Program-made: the position numbers and the translations under genes
Notes under the pieces: generated by a model
Database searches by the model: none
What the model was told of the DNA's origin: nothing
Seen by the model: the letters and a program-made list of their open reading frames with translations, nothing else
Source of the DNA: Blastococcus sp. HT6-4
GTDB taxonomy: Bacteria; Actinomycetota; Actinomycetes; Mycobacteriales; Geodermatophilaceae
Reading direction: 5' to 3'
Assembly: GCF_039679125.1 (NCBI RefSeq)
Contig: NZ_CP155551.1
Span: forward strand, 372,001-436,000
Length of the DNA stretch: 64,000 bases
Shown: positions 36,149 through 44,696 of the stretch, one piece after another
Numbering within the stretch: position 1 is the stretch's first letter
Layout of the letters: each line of letters begins with the position of its first letter

Positions 36149-37330
36149 TCACCCCCTGCTCGCGCCGGCGGCCTGGGCCTGGGCCATCGCCCGCTTGGCC
36201 TTGCGGGTCATCCAGCGGAGGCGGATGGTGCCCACGAAGCCGGCCGGGACGAAGATCATCACCACGATGAGCACGACGCCGTAGACGAACGGCGCCAGCT
36301 GGGCGGCCTCGGTCTGGTTCAGCCCGAAGTCGCCGCCGAGGTTGGTGACGAACGGCGGCAGGAAGACCAGCAGCGCCGACCCGATCAGGGCGCCGACCAG
36401 GCTGCCCAGCCCGCCGATGACGATCGCGGTGAGCAGCGCCAGCGACAGCACGATCGTGAAGCCGCTGGGGGCGGCGAGGCGGACCACGATGGCCAGCACG
36501 CCACCGGCCAGCCCGGCCGCGGCGGCGCTGACGACGAAGGCCAGTACCCGCCAGGCGCCGAGGTTGATGCCGGCGAGCTCGGCGGCCACCTCCTGGTCGC
36601 GCACCGCCCGCCAGGTGCGACCGACCCGGCTGCGGATCAGGTTGGCCAGGAAGAAGTAGGTGATCAGCAGGCAGATCGTGCCGACGTAGGCCAGCCACTT
36701 GGTGCTCGAGGCCGAGTTGCCCGAGACCGCGTCGATGAAGCCCTCGAACCACTCCGGGGCCTGCGGGGCGCGCACGCGCATGCCCTGCTCGCCGCCGAAG
36801 ATGTCGTGGAAGTAGATCGCCAGACCGGGCAGGCCGACGGCCAGCGCGAGCGTCGCACCGGCGAGGTACGGGCCGTGCAGTCGCGCGGCGGCCACCCCGA
36901 CGAGCGCGCCGATGGCCGTGGCCACCACGACGGCCGCCAGCAGGATGACCGGCAGGGGCAGCGGCTCGTCGGCGTCGAGGAGCAGCGCCGTCGTGTAGGC
37001 GCCGGCCGCCATGAGCGCACCGTGCCCGAGCGAGATCTGCCCGTTCATGCCGGTGAGCACGGTGAGACCACCGGCGGCGATGGCGTAGTAGGTCAGCTGC
37101 GCCAGCTGGGAGTTCTGGAACGGGCTGGTCAGCTCCAGCACCGCCACTGCCAGCACGGCGCACGCGGCCAGCACCAGCAGGTGGCGCAGCAGCGTGGACT
37201 CGGGCAGGAAGGAGCGGCCGGTCTTCGCCGGCCCCGAGGGGGCGTCGCCCCCGGCGGTGGCCTTGACCGGGGCGTCGTCGCTGGCCTTGCCGGCGGTGCC
37301 GGTGGACGCGGGGCTCTGCAGGTCGCTCAT
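36149..37330 (-). CDS. Branched-chain-type ABC transporter permease (LivM-like)
   Basis: 393 residues. An N-terminal extension of about 50 Ala/Ser/Lys-rich residues precedes eight to ten transmembrane helices. LivM marks: 'YYAIAAGGLTVLTGMNGQISLGHGALMAAGAYTTALL', 'GPYLAGATLALAVGLPGLA', 'INLGAWRVLAFVVSAAAAGLAGGVLA'. The second ATG (37330) is 7 bases after GGAGGG; the first ATG (37336) overlaps the LivH stop as ATGA and is also possible. Confidence 0.92.
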   Translation of the reverse strand: MSDLQSPASTGTAGKASDDAPVKATAGGDAPSGPAKTGRSFLPESTLLRHLLVLAACAVLAVAVLELTSPFQNSQLAQLTYYAIAAGGLTVLTGMNGQISLGHGALMAAGAYTTALLLDADEPLPLPVILLAAVVVATAIGALVGVAAARLHGPYLAGATLALAVGLPGLAIYFHDIFGGEQGMRVRAPQAPEWFEGFIDAVSGNSASSTKWLAYVGTICLLITYFFLANLIRSRVGRTWRAVRDQEVAAELAGINLGAWRVLAFVVSAAAAGLAGGVLAIVVRLAAPSGFTIVLSLALLTAIVIGGLGSLVGALIGSALLVFLPPFVTNLGGDFGLNQTEAAQLAPFVYGVVLIVVMIFVPAGFVGTIRLRWMTRKAKRAMAQAQAAGASRG

Positions 37331-37332
37331 CG

Positions 37333-38217
37333 TCATGCCCTCCGAGCCGTGGTGCTGCTGAACAGGCCGCCGGGCCGCACCAGCAGCACGACGATCAGGA
37401 TGACCAGGGCCGCCACGCTGACCAGCGCGCTGCCGCGCTCCACGTAACCGTTCACGTAGCTCAGCGCCAGGCCGAGGATCAGCCCGCCGACGATCGCGCC
37501 GACCGGCGAGTCGAGGCCGCCGATGATCGCGGCGACGAAGCCGAACACGATCAGCGCGTCCATGTAGGCCGGCCAGACGAACGAGCCACCCGCGATGAGC
37601 AGGCCCGCCAGGGAGCCGACGACGGCCGCCAGCCCCCACCCGAGGGTGAGCATGCCGCCCACCTTGACGCCGAGGAGGCGCGCGACCTCCTGGCTGAACG
37701 CCGAGGCGCGCATGGCCAGGCCGACGCGGGTGAACCGGAACAGCGCCACGAGCAACGCCATCGTCAGCAGCACCGAGCCGATGATGTAGAGGCTGGTCGG
37801 CGTGAGCGGGATCGTGGTGCCGCCCACCTCGAAGCCGCGGACGCCGAACGGCGTGGGGAACGACTGGAACGACGAGCCGAAGATGATCGCGATGAGCGCC
37901 TGGATCGCGACGAAGAGGCCGAGGGTGACGATGACGGCGTTGAGCTCGGGGCCGCCCTCGACCGGGCGGATGATGACCCGCTCGATGAGCGCGCCCAGGA
38001 GGAAACCCGAGAGCAGGGCGACGATCAGGGCCACCCAGTAGGACTGGCCGGCCTGGATCAGGGCGAGGGCGATGAACGTGGTGGCCGCGGCCATCGAGCC
38101 CTGGGCGAAGTTGACGATGCGGGTCGATCGCCAGATGAGCACCAGGGCCAGGGCGAAGGCCGAATAGATCATGCCCTGGGTCAACCCGGTGAGGGTCACG
38201 TTGACGAAGTAGTCCAC
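37333..38217 (-). CDS. Branched-chain-type ABC transporter permease (LivH-like)
   Basis: 294 residues, eight predicted helices. 'GLTQGMIYSAFALALVLIWRSTRIVNFAQGSMA' at the start and 'GLDSPVGAIVGGLILGLALSYVN' at the end are LivH hallmarks. GTG start at 38217. It pairs with LivM; 34 bases after livF. Confidence 0.93.
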   Translation of the reverse strand: MDYFVNVTLTGLTQGMIYSAFALALVLIWRSTRIVNFAQGSMAAATTFIALALIQAGQSYWVALIVALLSGFLLGALIERVIIRPVEGGPELNAVIVTLGLFVAIQALIAIIFGSSFQSFPTPFGVRGFEVGGTTIPLTPTSLYIIGSVLLTMALLVALFRFTRVGLAMRASAFSQEVARLLGVKVGGMLTLGWGLAAVVGSLAGLLIAGGSFVWPAYMDALIVFGFVAAIIGGLDSPVGAIVGGLILGLALSYVNGYVERGSALVSVAALVILIVVLLVRPGGLFSSTTARRA

Positions 38218-38251
38218 GGAGGAGGAAGCCTTCCTGGCAGTGCGGGGAGGG

Positions 38252-39016
38252 TCAGAAACCGAGGTAGGCGTGCCGGAGGTCCTCGTCGGCCATCAGGGTG
38301 CGGGCGGAGTCGGTGACCACCACCCGGCCGAGGTTGAGGACGACGCCGACATCGGCGACCGACAGGGCGCTGCGGGCGTTCTGCTCGACCAGCAGCACCG
38401 AGAGGTTCTCGGAGTCGACCAGCTGGCGGAGCAGGCCGAAGATCTGCGCGACGATGCGCGGGGCCAGGCCCAGGGACGGCTCGTCGAGCAGCAGGATCCG
38501 GGGCTTGGCCAGCAGTGCCCGGCCGATGACCAGCATCTGCCGCTCACCGCCGGACAGCGTGTGGGCCGCGTTGTTCTTGCGCTCGGCGATGCGGGGGAAC
38601 AGGTCGTAGACGCGGTCGAACTCCTCCCGGCCGACCTTGCCGCGGAACAGCGCGCCGACCCGCAGGTTCTCCTCGACGGTCAGCTCGGAGATGACACCGC
38701 GGCCCTCGGGGACGTGCGCCATGCCCTTGCCGACCATGGCCTCGACCGGCGCCTTGGTGATGTCCTCGCCGTCGAGCACGACCCGCCCGGCGACGGGGCG
38801 GACCAGGCCGCTGATGGTGCGCAGCAGCGTCGTCTTGCCGGCGCCGTTGGCCCCCAGGACGGCGGTGATCTTGCCCGGCTCGGCCGACAGCGAGACGCCG
38901 TCGAGGGCGCGGACCGGCCCGTAGGTGGAGGTGAGGCCCTCCACCTCCAGGAGGTGGGTGGTCGTCGCGGTTCCGCCGGCGGCGGACAGCGCGGTGCTGC
39001 CGTGGGTCTCAGCCAT
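38252..39016 (-). CDS. Branched-chain-type ABC transporter ATP-binding protein (LivF-like)
   Basis: 254 residues. Walker A 'GANGAGKTTLLRTISGL', signature 'LSGGERQMLVIGRALL', Walker B 'ILLLDEPSLGLAP', H-loop replaced by 'LLVEQNA' as usual in LivF. It provides one of the two ATPase subunits. Starts 8 bases before the end of livG. Confidence 0.94.
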   Translation of the reverse strand: MAETHGSTALSAAGGTATTTHLLEVEGLTSTYGPVRALDGVSLSAEPGKITAVLGANGAGKTTLLRTISGLVRPVAGRVVLDGEDITKAPVEAMVGKGMAHVPEGRGVISELTVEENLRVGALFRGKVGREEFDRVYDLFPRIAERKNNAAHTLSGGERQMLVIGRALLAKPRILLLDEPSLGLAPRIVAQIFGLLRQLVDSENLSVLLVEQNARSALSVADVGVVLNLGRVVVTDSARTLMADEDLRHAYLGF

Positions 39017-39878
39017 GGGTGCGTCCTCCGTCGGCGGGGGTGAGCTCGGAGGCGTCGGTGCCGGGCTCGACGGCGTCGCCGAGGTAGGCCTCGGTGACCG
39101 CCGGGTCGGCCTGGACCTCCGCCGGGGTGCCGGCGGCGATCTGCTTGCCCGAGTCGAGCACGGTGATGTGGTCGCAGACGCGCATGACCAGGTCCATGTG
39201 GTGCTCGACGAGCAGCACGCTGACCCGGCCGGCGAGCGAGCGGATCAGCTCGCCGAGCTCGTGCATCTCGTCCTCGCCCAGACCGCTGGCGGGCTCGTCG
39301 AGCATCAGCAGGTCGGGGTCGGAGACGAGCGCCCGGGCCAGGGCGACGCGCTTCTGCACCGGGTAGGGGAGCGAGCCGGGGTAGCGGCCGGCGTACTCCA
39401 CGGCGTCCAGCTCGGCGAGCGCCCGGACGGACCGCTCGCGCAGCTTCCGCTCGTCCTTGTCGGAGGTCGGCAGCGCCAGCAGCCCGGAGAAGAAGCCGGC
39501 ATGCGCGTGGCGGTGCGCGCCGACCATGACGTTCTCCAGCACGGTCATGCCGGGGAACAGGCCCACGCCCTGCAGCGTGCGGGCGATGCCCAGCGAGGTG
39601 AGCTGGCTGGGCTTCAGCCGGCGCAGCTCGCGGCCGCGCCAGGCGATCCGCCCCTCCGTGGGACGGACCAGCCCGCAGGCGACGTTGAACAGCGTCGTCT
39701 TGCCGGCACCGTTGGGGCCGATGAGGCCGTGCACCTGTCCCGGCTCGACGGTGAGTGACACGTCGGTCAGGGCCAGCACGCCGCCGAAGGCGACGCTGAT
39801 CCCGGTCATCTCGAGCCGGGAGGTGGGCGGTGATTCCTGCGTTGTCTGGCTGCCGCGCGGCTGCGCCAAGGGGCCCAC
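39009..39878 (-). CDS. Branched-chain-type ABC transporter ATP-binding protein (LivG-like)
   Basis: 289 residues. Walker A 'GPNGAGKTTLFNVACGLVRP', the LivG loop 'LGIARTLQGVGLFPGMTVLENVMVG', Walker B 'LLMLDEPASGLGEDE', and 'LLVEHHMDLVMRVCD'. The signature LSGGQ reads 'LPYPVQKRVALARAL', a weakened form common in LivG of actinobacteria. GTG start with AGAGGAGAA upstream. First gene of the operon; divergent from the PucR gene. Confidence 0.93.
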   Translation of the reverse strand: MGPLAQPRGSQTTQESPPTSRLEMTGISVAFGGVLALTDVSLTVEPGQVHGLIGPNGAGKTTLFNVACGLVRPTEGRIAWRGRELRRLKPSQLTSLGIARTLQGVGLFPGMTVLENVMVGAHRHAHAGFFSGLLALPTSDKDERKLRERSVRALAELDAVEYAGRYPGSLPYPVQKRVALARALVSDPDLLMLDEPASGLGEDEMHELGELIRSLAGRVSVLLVEHHMDLVMRVCDHITVLDSGKQIAAGTPAEVQADPAVTEAYLGDAVEPGTDASELTPADGGRTHG

Positions 39879-39974
39879 TTCTCCTCTGCATCTACGAGGT
39901 CGCCGCCGACGGACCGGCGGTGACGTTCGGGGTCGCGAGTACGTCCCGCTGAGCGTGCCGGGCGGTGTCTCCGG

Positions 39975-40029
39975 TCACAATGGGCGCACCGCACAGCGAT
40001 CCCGAGGTCGGGTTGTGCTGTGTGTCCCG
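39975..40029 (+). repeat. Complex regulatory repeat, copy 1
   Basis: Contains TCACAATGGGC, ACCGCACAG, GTTGTGCTGT and GTGTCCCG in this order. The CACAA...TTGTG and CACAG...CTGTG pairs make the element itself an inverted repeat. The same blocks recur in copy 2. Likely a binding site for the adjacent PucR-type regulator on the liv side. Confidence 0.65.
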
Positions 40030-40182
40030 CGTCTCGCGCAGCGGGACGAACGGTGTAGGCGGCCGCCGGGGGACGGGTGGATCCGAGGCCGGAGGGGCTC
40101 GCCGACGGCCGCCGGGTCGCGGGGGCCGGCGTCGATTAGGTCACGACTCTGTCCGGCCGAGCCTCCCGCGCTGTGTGCGCCC

Positions 40183-40244
40183 TCACAATGGGCTGACCGC
40201 ACAGTCATGTGCTCGCCGTGTTGTGCTGTCAGCGGTGTGTCCCG
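40183..40244 (+). repeat. Complex regulatory repeat, copy 2
   Basis: Same ordered blocks as copy 1 (TCACAATGGGC, ACCGCACAG, GTTGTGCTGT, GTGTCCCG) with an unlike middle and slightly longer spacing. It ends at the ribosome-binding site of the PucR gene, so binding here could repress that gene. The two copies start 208 bases apart. Confidence 0.65.
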
Positions 40245-40257
40245 AGGAGGTGATCGC

Positions 40258-41478
40258 GTGCTGCCCTTCCGCCCCGAGGTGGCGGCGAGGCTCGCGCAGC
40301 TGGCGCCACGGCTGCTCGACCAGCTCGACGCGATGACCGACCGCATGGTCGACGTGCTCGCCCGCACCGAGCCGGCGTACCGGGAGCTGATCGAGCAGTC
40401 GGAGCAGGACGTGCGGGCGTCGACGCGGTCCAACCTCGAGAGCGGGCTGCGGTCGCTGATCTCGTCGGCCGCCGGGACGGGCATCCTGCATCTGGCCTCC
40501 GCGCGGGCGGTGGGCCGCCGGCGCGCTGCGCAGGGCATCCCGCTGGAGGCGGTGCTGCGTGCCTACCGGCTGGGCGGCCAGGTCACGTGGGAGGCGCTGC
40601 TGGCGGTGTCCCGGGACGGCGCCGGGCAGCACGACACGCTGCTGCTGGAGGTCGCCGGGTCGGTGTGGCGCACCAACGACGTCGAGTGCGGCGCCGTCGC
40701 CGAGGGCTACCGGGAGGAGCAGCGGAGGCTCGACGGCGTCGAGGAGCAGGTGCGGCAGCAGGCGCTGGAAGGGTTGCTGGACGGCCGGGGCAGCGACCCG
40801 GCGTTCGTGCGGTCGGCCTCGGAGCTGCTGGCCATGCCGCTGGACGGCCGGCTCATGGCGGTGGTGGGACTGCCCGGGCCCGACGGCGGTCCGGCGCTCG
40901 ACGGGCCCGGGGAAGCCCTCCTCAAGCGCGGGGTGCGGTCGGTCTGGGGTGTCCGTGGCGACGCCCAGGTGGGCGTGGTGGTGCTGGGCGCCATCCGGCC
41001 CGGCGACCTGCTGACGCTGCTGCGGGGCGCGGCGAGGGGTCCGGTCGGGGTGTCCGACGTCGTGGACGGCGCGTCGGCGGTCGGCGCGGCCTACCGCCTG
41101 GCCGAGACCGCCGTGCGCACGCTGCCGGCCGGGGCCAGCCGCGTGGTGAGCATCGACGACCGACTGCCCGAGGCGCTGCTGAGCAACTCACCGGAGATCA
41201 GCTCCCGGCTGGTCGGGCAGTCGCTCGGAGGCCTGCTCGAGCTGCCCGACGACGAGCGCGGGGTGCTGCTGGACACGCTGGCGGCCTTCCTCGCCACCGA
41301 CGGGTCCCCGACCCGCGCCGCCGACGCGCTGTACTGCCACCGGAACACCGTGATGCACCGGCTGCGGCGGATCGAGGCGGTGACCGGCCGGAAGCTGACC
41401 GATCCCCGGTCCCGGCTGCTGTGGCAGCTCGCCCTGCTCGGCACCGAGAACGGGCAACCGGAGCGGCGCTCGGCCTAG
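40258..41478 (+). CDS. PucR family transcriptional regulator
   Basis: 406 residues. N-terminal RsbRD-like helical domain (about 1-160, 'LLDQLDAMTDRMVDVLARTEPAYRELI'), a middle GGDEF-like domain, and the C-terminal PucR helix-turn-helix: 'LDTLAAFLATDGSPTRAADALYCHRNTVMHRLRRIEAVTG'. The GTG at 40258 has GGAGG at good spacing. PucR/CdaR-type proteins often control catabolism of purines, amino acids or sugar acids. Position suggests that it regulates the divergent liv operon and itself through the repeated elements. Confidence 0.9.
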   Translation: MLPFRPEVAARLAQLAPRLLDQLDAMTDRMVDVLARTEPAYRELIEQSEQDVRASTRSNLESGLRSLISSAAGTGILHLASARAVGRRRAAQGIPLEAVLRAYRLGGQVTWEALLAVSRDGAGQHDTLLLEVAGSVWRTNDVECGAVAEGYREEQRRLDGVEEQVRQQALEGLLDGRGSDPAFVRSASELLAMPLDGRLMAVVGLPGPDGGPALDGPGEALLKRGVRSVWGVRGDAQVGVVVLGAIRPGDLLTLLRGAARGPVGVSDVVDGASAVGAAYRLAETAVRTLPAGASRVVSIDDRLPEALLSNSPEISSRLVGQSLGGLLELPDDERGVLLDTLAAFLATDGSPTRAADALYCHRNTVMHRLRRIEAVTGRKLTDPRSRLLWQLALLGTENGQPERRSA

Positions 41479-41495
41479 CGGCTGCCTCCCGGGCC

Positions 41496-41729
41496 CTACT
41501 GGAGGTAGTTCTGGACCTGCTGCTCGGGGCGCGGCTCGGCCTCGTCGGGGTTCTCGTCGTACTGGCGCTTGGCGCGGCGCTGCCGGAGCAGGTCCCAGCA
41601 CTGGTCGAGGTCGGCCTCGACCTTGCTCATGCGGGCCCGCGTCTCGTCGGTGTGCTCGCTGCTGTCGCGCAGCGAGTGCTCCTCGTCCACCAGAGCGTGG
41701 ATGCGCTTCAGGATGTCGTCCTCGTCCAT
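41496..41729 (-). CDS. DUF2630 family protein
   Basis: 77 residues. 'ILKRIHALVDEEHSLRD' and 'VEADLDQCWDLLRQRRAKRQYDENPDEA' are characteristic of DUF2630, a small, mostly actinobacterial helical protein of unknown function. Convergent with the PucR gene and 57 bases downstream of tyrA on the same strand. Confidence 0.9.
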   Translation of the reverse strand: MDEDDILKRIHALVDEEHSLRDSSEHTDETRARMSKVEADLDQCWDLLRQRRAKRQYDENPDEAEPRPEQQVQNYLQ

Positions 41730-41786
41730 GCCCCGGTCCCTGCCCGGGGACGCGGGCGTGAAACCGGGGCCGGGTCCCGCGCCCGG

Positions 41787-42746
41787 TCAGCCCTGCTCGG
41801 GGACCCAGCCCTCCACGAACGCCGCCAGCCTGCGGTGCACGGCGCCGCCGGCGCGGCCGAGCGCCAGCAGCGCGGCCCGGTCCAGCGGCACCCGCACGGT
41901 GCGCCGGTCCCCCGACCGGGTGGTGACGGCGTGGCCCGCGGCGACCAGCTCCGGCCACGGGCGGTCCAGCTGCCCGCGCACCCGCTCCAGCGCCGCGGCG
42001 GTGGGGCCGGCGTTGCCCTCGACCATCGCCGTCACGAACCCGGGATCGCTGCCGATCACGCGGGTCCCGTCACGGAAGCTCCCGGCGCCCAGCGCCAGGG
42101 CGAGCGGCCCGGCGTCGGCGGCCGCGGCCGCGAGAGCCGCGGCCAGCAGGTGCGGCACGTGGCTGATCGCCGCGACGGCGTCGTCGTGCTCGGCAGCCGT
42201 CACCGGCACCACCTCGGCGCCCACGGCCAGCGCCACCTCGGCGACCCGCAGCCAACGCGGCAGCTCGGTACCCGGTTCCAGGCACAGCGCCCAGCGGGCG
42301 CCGGCGAACAGCCCGGGGTACGTGGCGGCGTGGCCCGATCGCTCGGTGCCGCACATCGGATGACCGCCGACGAACCGCCGTCCCAGCCTTCCGCCGAGTG
42401 CCTCGAGCACGGGCACCTTCACCGAGCCGAGGTCGGTCACCGTCGCGTCGGGGTCCACCGCGAGCCCGTCGAGCGCGGTCGTCATCGCCGGCAGCGGCAC
42501 CGCCAGCACGACGACGCCGGACATCTCCCGCGTGATCCGCACCCCGCGCGCGGCGGCCGCGTCGCGGGCCGCCGGGTCGACGTCCCAGCCCGACACGGGG
42601 CGCCCGGCGGCGGCCAGCGCCGCAGCGAGCGAGCCACCGAGCTGGCCGAGCCCGACGACACCCACCGGGGGGGCGGGCATGGTCGGCACCGGGAACGACG
42701 GGGCACCGGCGGTGGGCGTGGCCCCGGGGCGTGCGGCATCGGCCAT
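41787..42746 (-). CDS. tyrA: Prephenate dehydrogenase
   Basis: 319 residues. Rossmann motif 'VGVVGLGQLGGSLAAALAAAG', then 'VLAVPLPAMTTAL', 'TDLGSVK' and 'GGHPMCGTERSGHAA', all typical of TyrA. It makes 4-hydroxyphenylpyruvate from prephenate in tyrosine synthesis. The N-terminal 25 residues are Pro/Ala-rich; an internal ATG at 42680 would start directly before the Rossmann fold. No ACT domain is present. Divergent from the O-methyltransferase gene. Confidence 0.9.
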   Translation of the reverse strand: MADAARPGATPTAGAPSFPVPTMPAPPVGVVGLGQLGGSLAAALAAAGRPVSGWDVDPAARDAAAARGVRITREMSGVVVLAVPLPAMTTALDGLAVDPDATVTDLGSVKVPVLEALGGRLGRRFVGGHPMCGTERSGHAATYPGLFAGARWALCLEPGTELPRWLRVAEVALAVGAEVVPVTAAEHDDAVAAISHVPHLLAAALAAAAADAGPLALALGAGSFRDGTRVIGSDPGFVTAMVEGNAGPTAAALERVRGQLDRPWPELVAAGHAVTTRSGDRRTVRVPLDRAALLALGRAGGAVHRRLAAFVEGWVPEQG

Positions 42747-42789
42747 GATCAGAGGCTATGACCCCGCCGTTCGTCCGTCCCCACGTGCC

Positions 42790-43452
42790 ATGACGCCCCG
42801 GTCGTTCCTCCTCACCCCCGAGCTCGCCGACTACGTCCGGGCCTCCTCCGACCCGGTCGACGAGGTGATGGCCGACCTGATCCGGGAGACCGCGGAGATG
42901 GCCGACCGCGGCGAGGTCTCGGGGACGATGCAGATCGCGCCCGAGCAGGGCGTGCTCATGCGGCTGCTCACCACGGCCCTGGGCGCCCGGCGGGCGATCG
43001 AGATCGGCACCTTCACCGGGTTCTCGGCGCTGTGCATCGCCCGGGGCCTGCCCGAGGACGGCTCGCTGCTGTGCCTCGACCGCAACGAGCAGTGGACCGC
43101 CGTCGCGCGGCGCTACTGGGAACGTGCCGGGGTGGCCGGGCGGATCGAGCTGCGGATCGGGGATGCCCTGCCGACGCTGCGCTCCCTGCCGGCCGAGGAG
43201 ACGTTCGACCTGGCGTTCGTCGACGCGGACAAGACCGGCTACGCGGCGTATGTCGCGGAACTGCACCCGCGGATGACGCCGAACGGCGTGGTGCTCCTGG
43301 ACAACACGCTGTGGTCGGGCAGCGTGCTGGACCCGGGGGACGACTCGGACCTGGCGCTGGCCGAGCTCAACGCCGCGCTGGCCACCGACCCGCGGTGGGA
43401 GACGGTGCTGCTGCCGCTCGCCGACGGCCTGACCCTGCTCCGCAAGCGATGA
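42790..43452 (+). CDS. Class I SAM-dependent O-methyltransferase
   Basis: 220 residues, close to the usual size of catechol/caffeoyl-CoA O-methyltransferases. 'AIEIGTFTGFSALCIARGLP' is the SAM-binding loop; 'LLCLDRNEQ', 'FDLAFVDADKTGYAAY' and 'LLDNTLWSGSV' supply the metal-binding Asp residues. Small soluble enzyme; substrate not evident. It overlaps the next gene by four bases (ATGA). Confidence 0.9.
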   Translation: MTPRSFLLTPELADYVRASSDPVDEVMADLIRETAEMADRGEVSGTMQIAPEQGVLMRLLTTALGARRAIEIGTFTGFSALCIARGLPEDGSLLCLDRNEQWTAVARRYWERAGVAGRIELRIGDALPTLRSLPAEETFDLAFVDADKTGYAAYVAELHPRMTPNGVVLLDNTLWSGSVLDPGDDSDLALAELNAALATDPRWETVLLPLADGLTLLRKR

Positions 43453-43964
43453 GCGACGCGGCGCCCGGTGGGACGGCCGATGGGCCGGCCAGCTTCGCGG
43501 TCCGGGTCTCCCGGCTCGACGGGCGGTGGCGGGTGGAGCTGCTGGCCGCCGACGCCGGTGACGAGCTGCCGGTGCTGGAACGCGCGCTCGGGGAGCCCGG
43601 GACCGGCGGCTGGCCGCCCCCGTTCGTGCTCGTCGTGGACTCGCGGCTGTACTTCGTGGCGCTGCGCCACGGCCCCGGTGGCATGGTGCGGGCGCTGATC
43701 TCCGACGCCACGATGCTGGAGTGGGTGCTGGCCGCGGAGGTGGTCGAGCGCTACGGCATCGGCGTCGACACCGACGGCGCCTTCGACGACGACGAGACCG
43801 GCTGGCCCGGCGGCGACCTCGACATCTTCGCCGACGACGGGCTGCCCGCGGAGGAGCTGCGACCGATCGTGACCGCCGATGACCTCTGGGCCGACGAGAT
43901 GGTGCACCGCATCGCCGCCCGCCTCGGCTTCGCGGACGAGCTGGCCAGGGCGGTGAGGTCGTGA
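43449..43964 (+). CDS. tRNA adenosine deaminase-associated protein (TIGR03941-like)
   Basis: 171 residues. Acidic protein with 'FAVRVSRLDGRWRVELL', 'LFVVDSRLYFV'-like text and an Asp/Glu-rich C-terminal half ('DDDETGWPGGDLDIFADDGL'). It matches my knowledge of an actinobacterial family always found near tadA. Its role is not known. The ATG overlaps the O-methyltransferase stop; the stop overlaps the HAD gene. Confidence 0.8.
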   Translation: MSDAAPGGTADGPASFAVRVSRLDGRWRVELLAADAGDELPVLERALGEPGTGGWPPPFVLVVDSRLYFVALRHGPGGMVRALISDATMLEWVLAAEVVERYGIGVDTDGAFDDDETGWPGGDLDIFADDGLPAEELRPIVTADDLWADEMVHRIAARLGFADELARAVRS

Positions 43965-44614
43965 GCGCGGCCGTCTCCGCGGTGATCTTCGACCTCGGCG
44001 GGGTGATCACCGAGAGCCCGATGCACGCCTTCGCCGCCTACGAGAGGGAGGCCGGGCTGCCCGAGGGCCTGATCCGGCAGCTGAACTCGACCGATCCCGA
44101 CACCAACGCCTGGGCCCGGTTCGAGCGCAACGAGCTCGACGTCGCCGGTTTCTCCGCCGCCTTCGAGGCCGAGGCCGCCGCGCGAGGTCACCGGATCGAG
44201 GCGGCGCGCGTCCTCGCGGCCCTGCAGGGCGAGGTGCGACCGGCGATGGTGGCCGCGGTGCGGCGGCTGCGGGAGGCCGGGCTGCCGCTGGCCCTGCTGT
44301 CCAACAACGTCGCGCCGATGCAGCGCGCCGGCCGGCTCGGTGAGCTGCTGGGCCTGTTCGACGCGATCGTGGAGTCGTCGACCGAAGGCGTGCGCAAGCC
44401 GGAGCCGGAGATCTACCGCCGCGCGCTGGACCGGCTCTCGGATGCGGTGGGCCGGCGGATCGAGGCCACCGACTGCGCCTACCTCGACGACCTCGGCATC
44501 AACCTGAAGCCCGCCCGGGCGCTGGGTTTCTCGACGATCAAGGTCGTCGATCCCGGGGCCGCGCTCGCCGAGCTGTCGGCGCTCGTCGGCTTCCCGCTGG
44601 ACGACGCCGCGTGA
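43961..44614 (+). CDS. HAD family hydrolase
   Basis: 217 residues. Motif I 'VIFDLGGVITE' (the second Asp of DxD is Gly, as in epoxide-hydrolase-type and some haloacid members), motif II 'ALLSNN', motif III 'GVRKPEPEIYRRAL', motif IV 'AYLDDLGINLKPARALG'. The 'DLGGV' form is seen in HAD-IA members similar to the N-terminal phosphatase of soluble epoxide hydrolase. GTG start within a four-base overlap. Substrate unknown. Confidence 0.9.
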   Translation: MSAAVSAVIFDLGGVITESPMHAFAAYEREAGLPEGLIRQLNSTDPDTNAWARFERNELDVAGFSAAFEAEAAARGHRIEAARVLAALQGEVRPAMVAAVRRLREAGLPLALLSNNVAPMQRAGRLGELLGLFDAIVESSTEGVRKPEPEIYRRALDRLSDAVGRRIEATDCAYLDDLGINLKPARALGFSTIKVVDPGAALAELSALVGFPLDDAA

Positions 44615-44640
44615 GCCGGGCCCGGTACCAGTTCCTCGGA

Positions 44641-44680
44641 CAGTCGGTCTCTGCCCACCATGCTGGGCAGAGGCCGACTG
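44641..44680 (+). terminator. Hairpin between HAD gene and tadA
   Basis: 17-bp stem with one G-U pair (arms start CAGTCGGTCTCTG) and a six-base loop. It lies 26 bases after the HAD stop and 16 bases before the tadA start. It may end the upstream operon or fold in the tadA leader. Confidence 0.65.
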
Positions 44681-44696
44681 CCCGGGAGACCCCGTC

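Larger units (their letters stand above)
39879..40257. other. Regulatory spacer between livG and the PucR gene
   Basis: 379 bases without a credible gene, between divergent transcription units. It contains two copies of a complex repeat (39975-40029 and 40183-40244). Promoters for both directions must be here; I did not find a confident -35/-10 pair. Confidence 0.7.
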
